Source of the DNA: Paludibacteraceae bacterium
GTDB taxonomy: Bacteria > Bacteroidota > Bacteroidia > Bacteroidales > Paludibacteraceae
DNA: 64,000 nucleotides
Direction of reading: 5' to 3'
NCBI GenBank assembly: GCA_017550335.1
Contig: JAFZPM010000027.1
Span: forward strand, 62,001-126,000
Both the position numbers and the translations under genes were made by a program. Positions 17,021-26,124 of the stretch are shown here, one piece after another; within the stretch, counting starts at the first letter, position 1; every line of letters starts with the position of its first letter. Below the pieces are notes generated by a model, which saw nothing but the letters and a program-made list of their open reading frames with translations, made no database searches and had not been told where the DNA came from.

Positions 17021-17166
17021 TCTTACCTTGTTGATGGTGGGTTCACGAACCGATATGTTTATGAAACCCATTGTTTGACGAATTATTAACTCACTGTGAG
17101 TCTTCGGATTCACACAAGTCTTATTGTATTATGTGACAGCCCTTCGGGGAATGTATGAAAAAATTT

Positions 17167-17203
17167 AAAGGAAGGTTGCTCGCTGAAGCTTCCTTCCTTT
17201 TTT
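17167..17203. terminator. intrinsic terminator (convergent genes)
   Basis: AAAGGAAGG pairs with CCTTCCTTT and is followed by TTT on the plus strand. It lies about 150 bases after the DUF2582 gene and just before the end of the minus-strand ABC gene, so it may serve both directions. Confidence 0.6.
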
Positions 17204-17226
17204 ATGCTTGTTACCCATGCTATTTC

Positions 17227-18681
17227 CTAGGCTTGTGGCGGAACTTTCAGCTCCAGGATGTGCTGGATGCAAGGGGGCATCTCTTCCTTGAGGTGGGTGA
17301 CGTAGATGAGCGTCTTCCCTGGTTGTTCACAAAAGCGTTCGATGATGTCTAGTGCGTGCCGTTTGTGCTGTGCGTCGAGTCCGTGCAGGGGTTCGTCGAG
17401 GATGAGCAGGTCCGGGTTCTTCACCATGGTGCGGGCGAGGAGCGTCAGACGTTGTTCGCCGCCGGATAGGCTGGTGTAGGAGCGCTCTTTCAGGTCTCCT
17501 ATGTCGAACAGTTCCATCCACTCCTGTGATAGCTTGTATTCCTTCTCCGTGCATTGGCGGAAGAGACCGATGGTGTCGAAAAGTCCTGAGGCCACGATCT
17601 TTCCGCAGGTCTGGTCGCCTTGGAAGTAGAGGTGCATTTCGGAGGAGATGTACCCGATGTGGCGTTTGATGTCCCAGATGCTTTCCCCAGTCCCCCGTTT
17701 GCGGTCGAATAGGGTGATGTCCTGCGAATAGGCGTGCGGATTGTCCGCCGCCAGTAGGCTCAGGAGCGTGGACTTGCCGGAACCGTTGGGGCCTAATAGC
17801 GCCCACTTCTCACCCTTTCGGACGGTCCAGTTGAGCTTGTCGAAGACGATCTTTCCTGCGTAGTCGAGGTGGATATCCTTCATCTTCAGCACATAATCGT
17901 ATCGGTCGTCCGTCGTGATCGGTGAGGCTGGCAGCTTCTCCACACTGGTCTGCTCGTAGGCGGGGAAGATTTCTTCCAACGCCTGAGGGGGTAGCTTGGT
18001 GCGCTCCCCTAGAACCGTGTAGCGGAGTTGCTTGGCTGTGAGTATGTGTGTGGCGGCCTGTGGTATCTCGTCAGGGGTCGGGACGATGAAGAGCATGGAT
18101 TGTTGCTTGGAGAGCGATAGAAGGAAGTCGTCCAGTTCCTTCCTGGTCCGTGCGTCCAACCCGATGAAGGGGTTGTCGAAGATGATGAGCTCGGGTTTCT
18201 TGGCGAGGTATAGCGTGATCAGCACCCTGCGTAGTTCACCGGAGGAGAGCATGATGAGTCGCTTCTCCATGAGCGGGTGGATGTTCAGTTTGTCACACAA
18301 TTGTTTCGTATGCTCAGGGTCTTTCCCTTCCCGGAGGATCAGTTCCCGCACGGTGGGTGTCCCTTCGTTCTCCATGGCGTGGAACCGTTGCTGGTAGTAC
18401 ATGCTTCTGTAATCGGCTAGGCTGTAGGCAGATTCGAAACATACTTTCCGTATGCGGTCGGTGGGGTATCTCTCCCCTTGGAACCCGTATTGGATGGTGC
18501 CTGAACGGGTGGCGTGTTTGCCTGCGATGAAATCGGCCAAGAGCGTTTTCCCTGACCCGTTCGGACCGATGATGCACCATTGTTCGCCCCTGCGGACGCT
18601 CCATTCGATGGGTTGGATCGGTGCCATCCCGTAGATGCGGGGGGTGGCTTGTCGAAGGGAAAAAAGTATCTCTTTTTCCAT
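17227..18681 (-). CDS. dual-domain ABC ATPase, ModF-like
   Basis: The 484-residue soluble protein has two ABC nucleotide-binding domains. Domain 1: Walker A GPNGSGKTLLADF near residue 39, signature LSSGELRRV, Walker B LIIFDNP. Domain 2: Walker A GPNGSGKSTLLSL near residue 295, signature LSGGEQRLTL, Walker B LLILDEPLHGLD. No membrane segments and no ABC-F linker are evident. The layout matches ModF/PhrA-like proteins, whose role is poorly defined. It follows smpB by 6 bases on the same strand. Domain 1 has Asn in place of the usual glutamate after the Walker B aspartate, so it may be hydrolysis-poor. Confidence 0.85.
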   Translation of the reverse strand: MEKEILFSLRQATPRIYGMAPIQPIEWSVRRGEQWCIIGPNGSGKTLLADFIAGKHATRSGTIQYGFQGERYPTDRIRKVCFESAYSLADYRSMYYQQRFHAMENEGTPTVRELILREGKDPEHTKQLCDKLNIHPLMEKRLIMLSSGELRRVLITLYLAKKPELIIFDNPFIGLDARTRKELDDFLLSLSKQQSMLFIVPTPDEIPQAATHILTAKQLRYTVLGERTKLPPQALEEIFPAYEQTSVEKLPASPITTDDRYDYVLKMKDIHLDYAGKIVFDKLNWTVRKGEKWALLGPNGSGKSTLLSLLAADNPHAYSQDITLFDRKRGTGESIWDIKRHIGYISSEMHLYFQGDQTCGKIVASGLFDTIGLFRQCTEKEYKLSQEWMELFDIGDLKERSYTSLSGGEQRLTLLARTMVKNPDLLILDEPLHGLDAQHKRHALDIIERFCEQPGKTLIYVTHLKEEMPPCIQHILELKVPPQA

Positions 18682-18687
18682 CTTCGC

Positions 18688-19146
18688 CTATCGTTTCATG
18701 GCTCTGTCCATCTGCCGCTTGTCATCCTTCTCCTTGAGGGATTCCCTCTTGTCGTACTCTTTCTTACCCTTCGCCACGGCGATTTCCAGCTTGGCGAGAC
18801 CCTTCTCGTTGAGGAAGAGCTTGGTAGGTACGATGGTGAACCCGGTCTCCTTCGTCTGCCTGCGGATCTTGGAAAGCTCCTTTTTGTTCAGCAATAGCTT
18901 GCGGTCCCTGCGAGGCAGGTGGTTGTTGTAGGTGCCGTAGAAGTATTCGGATATGTTCATGCCCTTCACCCAAAGCTCTCCGTCGTTGAAGTAGCAGAAG
19001 GTGTCCACCAGGCTCGCTTTCCCTAGGCGTATGGACTTGATCTCCGTGCCCACCAGTACGATGCCGGCTTGGTATTTGTCTATCAACTCGTAGTCGAAGG
19101 TGGCCCGTTTGTTTTTGATGACTATGTCGTTCTTTAGTTTTTCCAT
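18688..19146 (-). CDS. smpB: SsrA-binding protein SmpB
   Basis: The 152-residue protein has the SmpB core: [34 protein letters not shown] and [12 protein letters not shown], followed by a basic, lysine-rich C-terminal tail that reads into the ribosome decoding centre. With tmRNA it rescues stalled ribosomes. No ssrA gene was recognised in this window. It sits 12 bases after the Yip1-like gene and 6 before the ABC gene, in a three-gene operon. Length and motifs are normal. Confidence 0.97.
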   Translation of the reverse strand: MEKLKNDIVIKNKRATFDYELIDKYQAGIVLVGTEIKSIRLGKASLVDTFCYFNDGELWVKGMNISEYFYGTYNNHLPRRDRKLLLNKKELSKIRRQTKETGFTIVPTKLFLNEKGLAKLEIAVAKGKKEYDKRESLKEKDDKRQMDRAMKR

Positions 19147-19158
19147 AAGAATAATTGT

Positions 19159-19746
19159 CTAATTTTTCATGATGAACTTCATCAGATTTTCCATCGCCAC
19201 GGGGGTGATGCAGATGATGAAGGCGGCATAGAGGGAGAACTTGGTGTATTTCTCTTTCTCAAGGGAAGGGAATACATACGGAATGCCGTACCAGATGATG
19301 TATATGAGATATAATAATGCCACGTATAGGAAGGCGAAAAGGGAGAAGAGCGTCGCTAATATCTTGATGAAGATATAGAACGATAGCGTGTGGGTCGCCA
19401 GCCTAGCGCAGGAGGTGTAGTCCGGCCGGTCGTGGAACAGTTTGGAGGTGAGTTTGCTGTTCAGGATGAGCACGGCGAGGTGGAAGCCTATGAAGATGGC
19501 GGAGATGCATGTCACGATCTCCTTGGAGCATATCTTCAGGATATGTTCCCATGTGATGGTGTCGTAAGCGTCTTTGGTGAAGCCGATGATGTTGCTGATC
19601 AGCGTGGCGATGATGACCATCTCCATGAGCGGAAGGATATAGGTGTTGCGTAGATCGCTGATGGAGGTTTTCTCCTCCGCGATCCTGCGCCATTCCCTTT
19701 GCGGGAAACGGACCAGCCTGTACAACCGTTGAAATATCTGTTTCAT
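19159..19746 (-). CDS. Yip1-like multi-pass membrane protein
   Basis: The 195-residue protein has an amphipathic N-terminal segment (RLYRLVRFPQREWRRIAEEK) like the membrane-associated start of bacterial Yip1-domain proteins. Five hydrophobic helices between about residues 35 and 190 follow. Its function is unknown. It is the first gene of the operon with smpB and the ModF-like ATPase. The Yip1 assignment rests on topology and the PxxxWRxI motif, not on catalytic residues. Confidence 0.6.
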   Translation of the reverse strand: MKQIFQRLYRLVRFPQREWRRIAEEKTSISDLRNTYILPLMEMVIIATLISNIIGFTKDAYDTITWEHILKICSKEIVTCISAIFIGFHLAVLILNSKLTSKLFHDRPDYTSCARLATHTLSFYIFIKILATLFSLFAFLYVALLYLIYIIWYGIPYVFPSLEKEKYTKFSLYAAFIICITPVAMENLMKFIMKN

Positions 19747-19853
19747 ACCTTCCCTTGTCCTTCTTTTACGCGAATTTAACTATTTTCCCTCATATTCTCT
19801 TTCCGCTTGTCAAAAATGGTTGTGGCATTCTCTCTTTTTATCCTTTTAATTCT

Positions 19854-19861
19854 TACTTTTG
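19854..19861 (+). promoter_or_regulatory. -7 box (TACTTTTG) for the DUF4380 gene
   Basis: A perfect TAnnTTTG box 78 bases before the start codon; no -33 box at the usual distance. Confidence 0.4.
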
Positions 19862-19939
19862 TGTGGGGTTGGGCTTGCGGAGGACGATGGACGCCTTCTC
19901 TTCCCTCCTATGTTGTTTTTCTTGTAAAATAGTGGCTTT

Positions 19940-20833
19940 ATGGCTTTGATTCATATACAAAACGCAGGCGTCGAGGCGACGGTTCTTTTGAATGTCGGTG
20001 GACGTATCGTCTCTTTCCATCGTGTGGGCAAACCGAACGTGTTGGAGTCTGATCCTTCGTTGTGGGATGAGTCCGAACGACTTCATCCTTCCCCTACCAT
20101 GCTGGATTTCAGGGCTTACAACGGACACGAGGTGTGGGTGGGTCCGCAGAGCCAGTGGTGGCGGCAACAGGACCTCAATCGGGAGAAGTACGATTCGGAC
20201 CTTTTCTGGCCGCCGGATTCCTACATTAGCTTCGGTGCGTACGAGGTGGTGGAGCAGTCCGCGCACTCCGTCACGATCGTGGGTGAGCCTTCTCCCCTCA
20301 GCGGGGTGCGGATGACGAAGCGGATGACGATAGAGGCGGATGGTTCCCTCTTCTTCGAGGTCTCTGCGCAGAATATTCGCCAAACACCTGTTTCATGGGA
20401 TCTGTGGCTGATCACGAGGGTCAATGGTCATAACCCTAATTTCGTGCCGGTCTCTTCCGAGAAGGATGTATTCTTGGGCGAGCCTTCCCATCCGTACCAG
20501 GGACGGCCGACCTATAAGGTGGAGAATGGTTTCTTCTCCTTCACGCCCTTGGTAAACGACGGCAGGTTCGAGGAGTGCACCGGAAAGGCTTATATCAAGG
20601 CTTCCAAGCCAATGATCATCACGCATTGTGGCGATGAGTGCCTGACGCTGGAGTTCGAACACCATGACCCTGCCACGATACATCCTGAGCAGGCTGAGAT
20701 CGAGCTTTATAATTTTGTGCATAAGGAGGCTGCTAAATCACTGCTGGAGTTGGAGTACCACTCTCCGTACGTGACGCTTCAGCCGGGCGAACGCATGAGC
20801 ACGTGGTCACGGTGGCGGCTTTCGGCTTTGTGA
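19940..20833 (+). CDS. DUF4380 protein, galactose-mutarotase-like fold
   Basis: The 297-residue protein is beta-rich, with the aldose-epimerase-like opening VEATVLLNVGGRIVSFHRVG, a GHEVWVGPQS segment near residue 64, and many short strands (RMTIEADGSLFFEVSAQN). It matches DUF4380, a family related to galactose-mutarotase/aldose epimerases. The His/Glu pair for mutarotation cannot be assigned with confidence. No signal peptide is present, so it is cytoplasmic. It stands alone and is followed by an ATTT-rich repeat and a terminator. The sugar substrate is unknown. Confidence 0.75.
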   Translation: MALIHIQNAGVEATVLLNVGGRIVSFHRVGKPNVLESDPSLWDESERLHPSPTMLDFRAYNGHEVWVGPQSQWWRQQDLNREKYDSDLFWPPDSYISFGAYEVVEQSAHSVTIVGEPSPLSGVRMTKRMTIEADGSLFFEVSAQNIRQTPVSWDLWLITRVNGHNPNFVPVSSEKDVFLGEPSHPYQGRPTYKVENGFFSFTPLVNDGRFEECTGKAYIKASKPMIITHCGDECLTLEFEHHDPATIHPEQAEIELYNFVHKEAAKSLLELEYHSPYVTLQPGERMSTWSRWRLSAL

Positions 20834-20837
20834 AATT

Positions 20838-20915
20838 TACTATTTAGCTATTTACGATTTACTATTTGGTGATTGGGGATTTATTATTTAGCTATTTACG
20901 ATTTACTATTTACGT
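20838..20915. repeat. ATTT-based 7/8-mer array after a stop codon
   Basis: About eleven units of the form ATTTANN(N) start directly after the stop of the DUF4380 gene. A block of roughly 30 bases (TATTTAGCTATTTACGATTT and onward) occurs twice, at about 20838-20867 and 20881-20911. Confidence 0.65.
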
Positions 20916-20931
20916 GCAGGTATAAAAAAAA

Positions 20932-20955
20932 AGCGTCCGATTGATGTCGGACGCT
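20932..20955. terminator. bidirectional intrinsic terminator
   Basis: AGCGTCCGA (20932-20940) pairs perfectly with TCGGACGCT (20947-20955) around a 6-base loop. On the minus strand it is followed by a run of eight or more T, and on the plus strand by CTCTTTTT. It ends the minus-strand rlmD operon and probably also the DUF4380 transcript. Confidence 0.85.
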
Positions 20956-20978
20956 CTCTTTTTCCCATGTTGGAATGA

Positions 20979-21743
20979 TTATTTCTTCTCTTGCTCCTCA
21001 GAAGCCAATTCTGGGTCGATCAAGATTCTACCGCAGTACTCGCATACGATGATTTTCTTCCTGATACGGATATCCAATTGTCTTTGAGGCGGGATTTTGT
21101 TGAAGCAGCCTCCGCAAGCGTCACGCTCTACAGGAACGACAGCCAAACCGTTTCTCGCGTTCTTTCTGATTCTCTTGAAAGCGGTGAGCAATCTCTCTTC
21201 GATCTTGCTTTCGATCTCCTTCGCCTTGTCGCGGAGGTTCTCTTCTTCTTGCTTCGTCTCGGAGATCACTTCGTCCAACTCCTTCTTCTTCAATACGAGG
21301 TCCTCGTTTCTTTCCACGATGAGGTTCTTGGCCTTCTCCAACTCCTCTTTGCGGATGCCTGACAAGTTGATGGCTTCGTTGATTCTCTTCTCGCTCAACT
21401 CGATCTCCAATGTTTGGAACTCGATTTCCTTGGCGAGGTTCTCGTATTCACGGTTGTTGCGGACGTTGTCCTGTTGCTCTTTATACTTGGTGATGAGGGA
21501 TTTGGACATCTCGATGTCGCTCTTCCTTCCTGTGATGGATGCTTCAATCTGACGGATTTCTTCGCTTAGGTTGGCGACACGGGTGTTCAATCCTGCGATC
21601 TCGTCTTCCAAGTCTTGTACTTCCAATGGAAGATCACCCCTTAATGTTTTGATCTTGTCAATTCCGGAACTAACCAATTGGAGGTCATAGAGAGCCTTCA
21701 GTTTCTCTTCTACCGTAATCTCTTTCGAATCTTTCTCTGACAT
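20979..21743 (-). CDS. coiled-coil protein with C4 zinc ribbon (DUF164/CdsZ family)
   Basis: The 254-residue protein has a long coiled coil (about residues 10-190) followed by a zinc ribbon. The ribbon is built from CGGCFNKIPP and CEYCGRI, i.e. two CxxC knuckles. This is the C4-type zinc-ribbon family found across bacteria, with chlamydial and Helicobacter members characterised structurally but no agreed general role. It follows the Nif3-like gene by 3 bases, a pairing conserved in many Bacteroidota. It is the last gene of the operon and precedes a strong terminator. Confidence 0.9.
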   Translation of the reverse strand: MSEKDSKEITVEEKLKALYDLQLVSSGIDKIKTLRGDLPLEVQDLEDEIAGLNTRVANLSEEIRQIEASITGRKSDIEMSKSLITKYKEQQDNVRNNREYENLAKEIEFQTLEIELSEKRINEAINLSGIRKEELEKAKNLIVERNEDLVLKKKELDEVISETKQEEENLRDKAKEIESKIEERLLTAFKRIRKNARNGLAVVPVERDACGGCFNKIPPQRQLDIRIRKKIIVCEYCGRILIDPELASEEQEKK

Positions 21744-21746
21744 ACT

Positions 21747-22535
21747 TTATAAGTAATTTATCGGATTTGTTTTACTTTCTGATATATGGACTGCAAATTT
21801 AGGATTTATTTTTGAAATAATTTCATAAAAAATCTCTTTTGTGAATTGCTCAGACTCAAAATGTCCTATGTCTGCTAGGATGATGTGATCCTCCACGTCG
21901 AAAAACTGGTGGTATTTGATGTCCGCCGTCAGGTAGATGTCCGCCTTGCCTGCGATGGCTTTGCCGAGGAACTCCGATGCGGAGCCGCCGCACAAGGCCA
22001 CTTTCTTCACCTTCGCACCCTCTTTGAGGTGGGTGTGTCGTAGGCTCCCCACTTCGAATGTCTCCTTCACCCTTTTGAGGAATGCCAGGGCATCCTCCTC
22101 GCGGGGTAGCGTGCCTATGATTCCCAGTCCGATGATTTTGTCGTCATGTTTCTCCTCATCGAGTGGACGGATATCCGTCAGCCCGATCTTCTCCGCCATC
22201 TTCGCGCTCACGCCTCCCGTGGTCTTGTCCATGCAGGTGTGGCTGGAGTAGATGGCGATGTCGTGCTTAATCGCCTTGATGATGCAGCGCTCGATGTAGT
22301 TGTTCCCGCATATCCTCTTGGGTCCCTTGAAGATGAGCGGGTGGTGGGATATGATGAGGTTGCAGCCCTTTTGGATGGCTTCGTCGATGACGGCCTCCGT
22401 GACGTCCAAGGTGATGAGTACGCCTGATACATCCTGCTTGGGGTCGCCCACCTGCATGCCGCAGTTGTCGTAGCTCTCCTGGTAGGCGAGGGGGGCGTAT
22501 GCCTCAATGGCTGACGTTATCTCATTGACTTTCAT
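21747..22535 (-). CDS. Nif3-like dinuclear metal-centre protein
   Basis: The 262-residue protein has the Nif3/YbgI signatures. LAYQESYDNCGMQVG near residue 17 and the metal-binding IISHHPLIF (about 63-71) are followed by YSSHTCMDKTTGGV and a C-terminal GHFESEQFT. It is the short form without the central PII-like insertion seen in the roughly 365-residue homologues of many Bacteroidota. Proposed roles (GTP cyclohydrolase-like, metal-dependent hydrolase) remain unsettled. Its start overlaps the end of the metallophosphoesterase by 14 bases. Confidence 0.93.
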   Translation of the reverse strand: MKVNEITSAIEAYAPLAYQESYDNCGMQVGDPKQDVSGVLITLDVTEAVIDEAIQKGCNLIISHHPLIFKGPKRICGNNYIERCIIKAIKHDIAIYSSHTCMDKTTGGVSAKMAEKIGLTDIRPLDEEKHDDKIIGLGIIGTLPREEDALAFLKRVKETFEVGSLRHTHLKEGAKVKKVALCGGSASEFLGKAIAGKADIYLTADIKYHQFFDVEDHIILADIGHFESEQFTKEIFYEIISKINPKFAVHISESKTNPINYL

Positions 22536-23721
22536 GCTCTTTCTTCTTTTTCTTTAGGGTGATGATGGTGAACCTCGGAGAGATACCCAGTCGGGCAGGT
22601 ATGCCTACGCAGCCCATTCCGCGGGAGACGTAGATATACTTGTCTTCTTCTTTGTAGAGTCCGTCCCAATATTTGATCATGAACATGGCGGGGGATATCC
22701 TGAACCATTTCGTTTCGATACCGATTTGCCCTCCGTGGGTATGTCCGCTCAGGGTTAGGGCGATGTCGGTCGTGTCCCTGACGCCCCTAGGCCATGTGGT
22801 AGGGTCGTGCGAGAGTAGTATTTTTGTCTTGATCCGTTCTGTCCCCTTGTAAGCCTTCGGGAAGTCTGCCTTGTTTTCCAATCGTCTGGATTCGCCCCAG
22901 TTCTCCACGCCTATGAAGACGATGGTGTCGTTCCCTCGGGTGATGAAGTGGTGGCTGTTCAGCAATAGCTTGAATCCGAAGTCCCTGATTTCCTGACGGA
23001 TGGCTATCTCGTTCATCGAACGCAGGTCTTCGTCGTCCCAATCGTAGTAAGCGCCGTAGTCATGGTTGCCTAGGATGGCCAGTTTGGTGTCTGGACAATG
23101 CAATTTGTCGAACAGGTATTTCCATCCGTTGCACTCCGTGGCGAAGTTGTTGACCATATCTCCCGTGAAGACGATGATGTCCGGATGTTGTGCCTCCATG
23201 GAGTCGAAGACATACTCTAGACGTTTTTGAGAGTGGCCGAAACTGCCTAAGTGAAAGTCACTTGTGTGGAGGATTCGGTAGCCGTCGAACGAGTCGGGCA
23301 GGTCTTCTATCTCAACGGTCTCTTCTGTCTTGATGAAATGGAACCTCCCTATGTGTATGGCATATAGGATCGTGCAGAAGGTGAGTCCCGCCGCTATATA
23401 TCCCAGGTGTTGTATTATCCTCCATCGCTTCTTGGTTAGGAAGAAGACCAAATCGAAGGTGCAGAAGACGACTTTGGTGGTATATACCAAGCCGAGGATG
23501 CAGACGAACATGGTCATCTTGAAGTGTGTCGTCGGCGAGAAGATATGGTTGATGTTGAAGAGTATGCCACACGATGTGATGAGGAAATAGGCGGATATGA
23601 TCCAGTGCAGAACGGCAGTGGATTTGTTGACTCTGTTCCTCATGAACCGGCAGTATAGGTAAATGTCCGGTATGAGCACCATCGTGATGATTAATATGAG
23701 TGTTATCGGGTATACTTGCAT
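22522..23721 (-). CDS. membrane-anchored metallophosphoesterase
   Basis: The 399-residue protein begins with four hydrophobic helices (about residues 1-125). A calcineurin-like phosphoesterase domain follows with all metal-binding motifs: HTSDFHLGSF, FTGDMVNN, LGNHDYG, LSHDP and SGHTHGGQ. Homologues such as YkuE/LpxG-like proteins cleave phospholipid or nucleotide diphosphate bonds at the membrane; the substrate here is unknown. It sits between rlmD and the Nif3-like gene in one operon. A shorter paralogue is at 53055-54068. Confidence 0.9.
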   Translation of the reverse strand: MQVYPITLILIITMVLIPDIYLYCRFMRNRVNKSTAVLHWIISAYFLITSCGILFNINHIFSPTTHFKMTMFVCILGLVYTTKVVFCTFDLVFFLTKKRWRIIQHLGYIAAGLTFCTILYAIHIGRFHFIKTEETVEIEDLPDSFDGYRILHTSDFHLGSFGHSQKRLEYVFDSMEAQHPDIIVFTGDMVNNFATECNGWKYLFDKLHCPDTKLAILGNHDYGAYYDWDDEDLRSMNEIAIRQEIRDFGFKLLLNSHHFITRGNDTIVFIGVENWGESRRLENKADFPKAYKGTERIKTKILLSHDPTTWPRGVRDTTDIALTLSGHTHGGQIGIETKWFRISPAMFMIKYWDGLYKEEDKYIYVSRGMGCVGIPARLGISPRFTIITLKKKKKEHESQ

Positions 23722-23740
23722 GACTCTGACATCTACTGTT

Positions 23741-25153
23741 TTATTCGGTTCTTAATTCTAGCGCCACCACGTTTTCGACATGGTGGGTGTGAGGGAACAT
23801 GTCCACGGGTTGCACCGCCGTCACCCTGTACTTGGCGTCCAATAGGTTGAGGTCCCTTGCCTGGGTGGCTGGGTTGCAGCTGACGTAGACGATTCTTTTA
23901 GGCTCCGCGGCGAGGATGGTCTCCACCACATCCGGGTGCATGCCGTCGCGCGGCGGGTCTGTGATGATCACGTCCGGGCGACCGTGCTCCGCGATGAAGT
24001 CGTTGGTCAGTATCGCCTTCATGTCGCCTGCGAAGAAGAGCGTGTTGTCGATGTTGTTGTTGGCGGCATTGACCTTGGCGTCTTCTATCGCCTCCGGGAC
24101 GTATTCTATGCCGACCACCTTCTTGGCGTGCTTCGCCACGAAGCAGGCGATGGTGCCTGTGCCGGTGTAGAGGTCGTATACCAGTTCGTCTCCCTTGAGT
24201 TGGGCGAATTCCCTCGCCACTTTGTAGAGTTCGTAGGCCTGTTGGCTGTTGGTCTGGTAGAACGATTTCGGACCGATCTTGAACTTCAGTCCTTCCATCT
24301 CCTCGTAGATGCAGTCACGCCCCTTGTAGACGATGGTCTCCTGGTCTGTGATCGTGTCGTTGCACTTGCCGTTGATCACGTAGATGAGGGAGGTGATTTG
24401 AGGGAATTGCTCCACCAAATGGTTCAACAATCCTTCCCTGAGCTCCTTGTCTTCGTGGTAGAAGACGACGATCAGCATGATCTCTCCCGTGCTGGCGGTG
24501 CGTACGACGATGGTGCGCAGGAAGCCCTCCTTGTTCCTGAGGTCGAAGAAAGGCAGGTTGTGCGCATGGGCGTATGCTTTGATGCAGTCGCGTATCTGGT
24601 CGCACACCTCGTCCTGCAGGTGGCACTTGTCGATGTCCAACACCTTGTCGAACATCCCTGGGATGTGGAACCCGAGGGCGTCCATGTTATCGAACTTCTC
24701 GCCGGCGGCTACTTGCTCGTAGGTGAGCCACTTCTTGTTGGAGAAGGTGAATTCCAGCTTGTTGCGGTAGCGCTGTGTCTTGGCGGAACCTAATATGGGT
24801 TTGAGCGGCGGCAACTCGACCTTGCCTATCCTAGTGAGGTTGTTGAACACTTGGTCTTGCTTCGCCTTCAGCTGGTCTTCGTAGGGTAGGATCTGCCATT
24901 TGCAGCCTCCGCATATTCCGTAGTGGGAGCAGAATGCCTCCTCGCGCCTGTCGGAGTACTTGTGTATTTTCGTGACGCGACCCTCCATGTAACTGTTTTT
25001 TTTGCGGGTCACCTGTAGGTCCACGATATCGCCTGGGACGACAAACTGTGTGAAAACGACCATGTCGTTCACCCGCGCGATCGCTTTTCCTTCGTTGGCG
25101 ACGCCCGTTATCTCAATGTTTTCCAGCAGAGGAAGCTCTTTTTTCCGTCCCAT
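23741..25153 (-). CDS. rlmD: 23S rRNA (uracil-C5)-methyltransferase, RlmD type
   Basis: The 470-residue protein has an N-terminal TRAM RNA-binding domain (about residues 8-62). An iron-sulphur cluster motif C-x5-C-x2-C (CSHYGICGGC) follows, with a further cysteine near CHLQ. The SAM-dependent methyltransferase domain has DLYTGTGTIACF, a TDPPRDGMHP loop and the catalytic VYVSCNPAT. It methylates uracil C5 in 23S rRNA. RlmD and RlmCD cannot be separated by motif alone. It is the first gene of a four-gene operon, with a -7 box 37 bases upstream. Confidence 0.92.
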   Translation of the reverse strand: MGRKKELPLLENIEITGVANEGKAIARVNDMVVFTQFVVPGDIVDLQVTRKKNSYMEGRVTKIHKYSDRREEAFCSHYGICGGCKWQILPYEDQLKAKQDQVFNNLTRIGKVELPPLKPILGSAKTQRYRNKLEFTFSNKKWLTYEQVAAGEKFDNMDALGFHIPGMFDKVLDIDKCHLQDEVCDQIRDCIKAYAHAHNLPFFDLRNKEGFLRTIVVRTASTGEIMLIVVFYHEDKELREGLLNHLVEQFPQITSLIYVINGKCNDTITDQETIVYKGRDCIYEEMEGLKFKIGPKSFYQTNSQQAYELYKVAREFAQLKGDELVYDLYTGTGTIACFVAKHAKKVVGIEYVPEAIEDAKVNAANNNIDNTLFFAGDMKAILTNDFIAEHGRPDVIITDPPRDGMHPDVVETILAAEPKRIVYVSCNPATQARDLNLLDAKYRVTAVQPVDMFPHTHHVENVVALELRTE

Positions 25154-25189
25154 AATGTAATAGATGATATCGTGTGACTTTTAGTTTTG

Positions 25190-25197
25190 CAAATGTA
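25190..25197 (-). promoter_or_regulatory. -7 box (TACATTTG) of the rlmD operon
   Basis: A perfect TAnnTTTG match on the minus strand 37 bases upstream of the rlmD start; no obvious -33 box. Confidence 0.45.
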
Positions 25198-25246
25198 CTA
25201 ATTTTTGGGGAAAAGGAATTCTGTTTCCCTCGTTTTTTCGAATGAG

Positions 25247-25280
25247 TTTGATAGTCTAACGCATTAATTTCGTATTTTTG
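25247..25280 (+). promoter_or_regulatory. promoter TTTG-N22-TATTTTTG
   Basis: TTTG at 25247-25250 and TATTTTTG at 25273-25280 match the Bacteroides consensus. They lie 40 bases upstream of the membrane protein gene at 25320. Confidence 0.55.
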
Positions 25281-25319
25281 TTCTTGTGTTTAATCGTGGC
25301 AGATATATACAGGTAGATT

Positions 25320-26111
25320 ATGGATGACGAGAGAAAAAAAACATATAAGATTTCAACCATGATTCTCGATTCGTTGATATTGCTGGTGAAATGTATTGTC
25401 TCTTTGATGATATGTTTCATTTTGTTTGCCATATTGGATAACCGCATGGGAGATAGTTTTTTGATGCTCCTTTTTGGGTTCTCGCTATCATATGCCATTC
25501 ATGAGTGGTTGTCCGAAGTCCGGTTCCTGAAGAGGTGGAGTTTCTTTGAACTGTTGTTTTATGTGATGATGTTTATCCTGTTGATTGGGTTACAAGACCG
25601 ATCATTATGCGGTTATAATCTGGCCTACACCTGGGATTTCATTGCGAAAGGTTTTTCGGATAATCTGTTTGTAGCCATTGCCGTGCCTCTATTGATTGTC
25701 ATTTCCGCCCTGTTGAGGTTGCGGAGGAGAAAACTGCGTTGGCAGGAATGGATCTCGTTCCCTACGACGTTTTTGCTGTTTTTGAGTGGGGGTAACGTGT
25801 TCCTTGTCTCTATTCTTTCCCTCTCTCTTATTGGCTATACGACGTATGATGGATATCGGCGGGACGATCCGTTGCAAATGAATGTGGGTCTCGGTGCTTA
25901 TATCATTTGGATCACTATTGCTTTGATGGACTTTGATTCTTGGGAATGTCACGTTGAGGCATTCTCCGGATTGTACAAGTATGGAGTAATTTCCACTATT
26001 CAAGAAGTGTGTGCCGTGTTGGTGTTGATCAATTATATTCGCATGTCCATCCAACGGAAGAGGGCCTCTTTGCTCAAGGAACAGCCTGAGGTTGATCCTC
26101 CGACAGCATGA
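25320..26111 (+). CDS. multi-pass membrane protein, unknown
   Basis: The 263-residue protein has about seven hydrophobic helices and a charged, proline-containing C-terminal tail (RASLLKEQPEVDPPTA). No family motif was recognised. It has its own promoter and faces a minus-strand pair of secreted proteins. It may belong with the neighbouring lineage-specific envelope proteins, but nothing in the sequence assigns a role. Confidence 0.6.
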   Translation: MDDERKKTYKISTMILDSLILLVKCIVSLMICFILFAILDNRMGDSFLMLLFGFSLSYAIHEWLSEVRFLKRWSFFELLFYVMMFILLIGLQDRSLCGYNLAYTWDFIAKGFSDNLFVAIAVPLLIVISALLRLRRRKLRWQEWISFPTTFLLFLSGGNVFLVSILSLSLIGYTTYDGYRRDDPLQMNVGLGAYIIWITIALMDFDSWECHVEAFSGLYKYGVISTIQEVCAVLVLINYIRMSIQRKRASLLKEQPEVDPPTA

Positions 26112-26124
26112 TTTATCTATGATT

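Noticed and set aside
17021..17166. Possible small RNA after the DUF2582 gene
   Set aside because: A terminator follows, but no promoter or conserved structure could be seen; it is simply a 3' untranslated region on present evidence.
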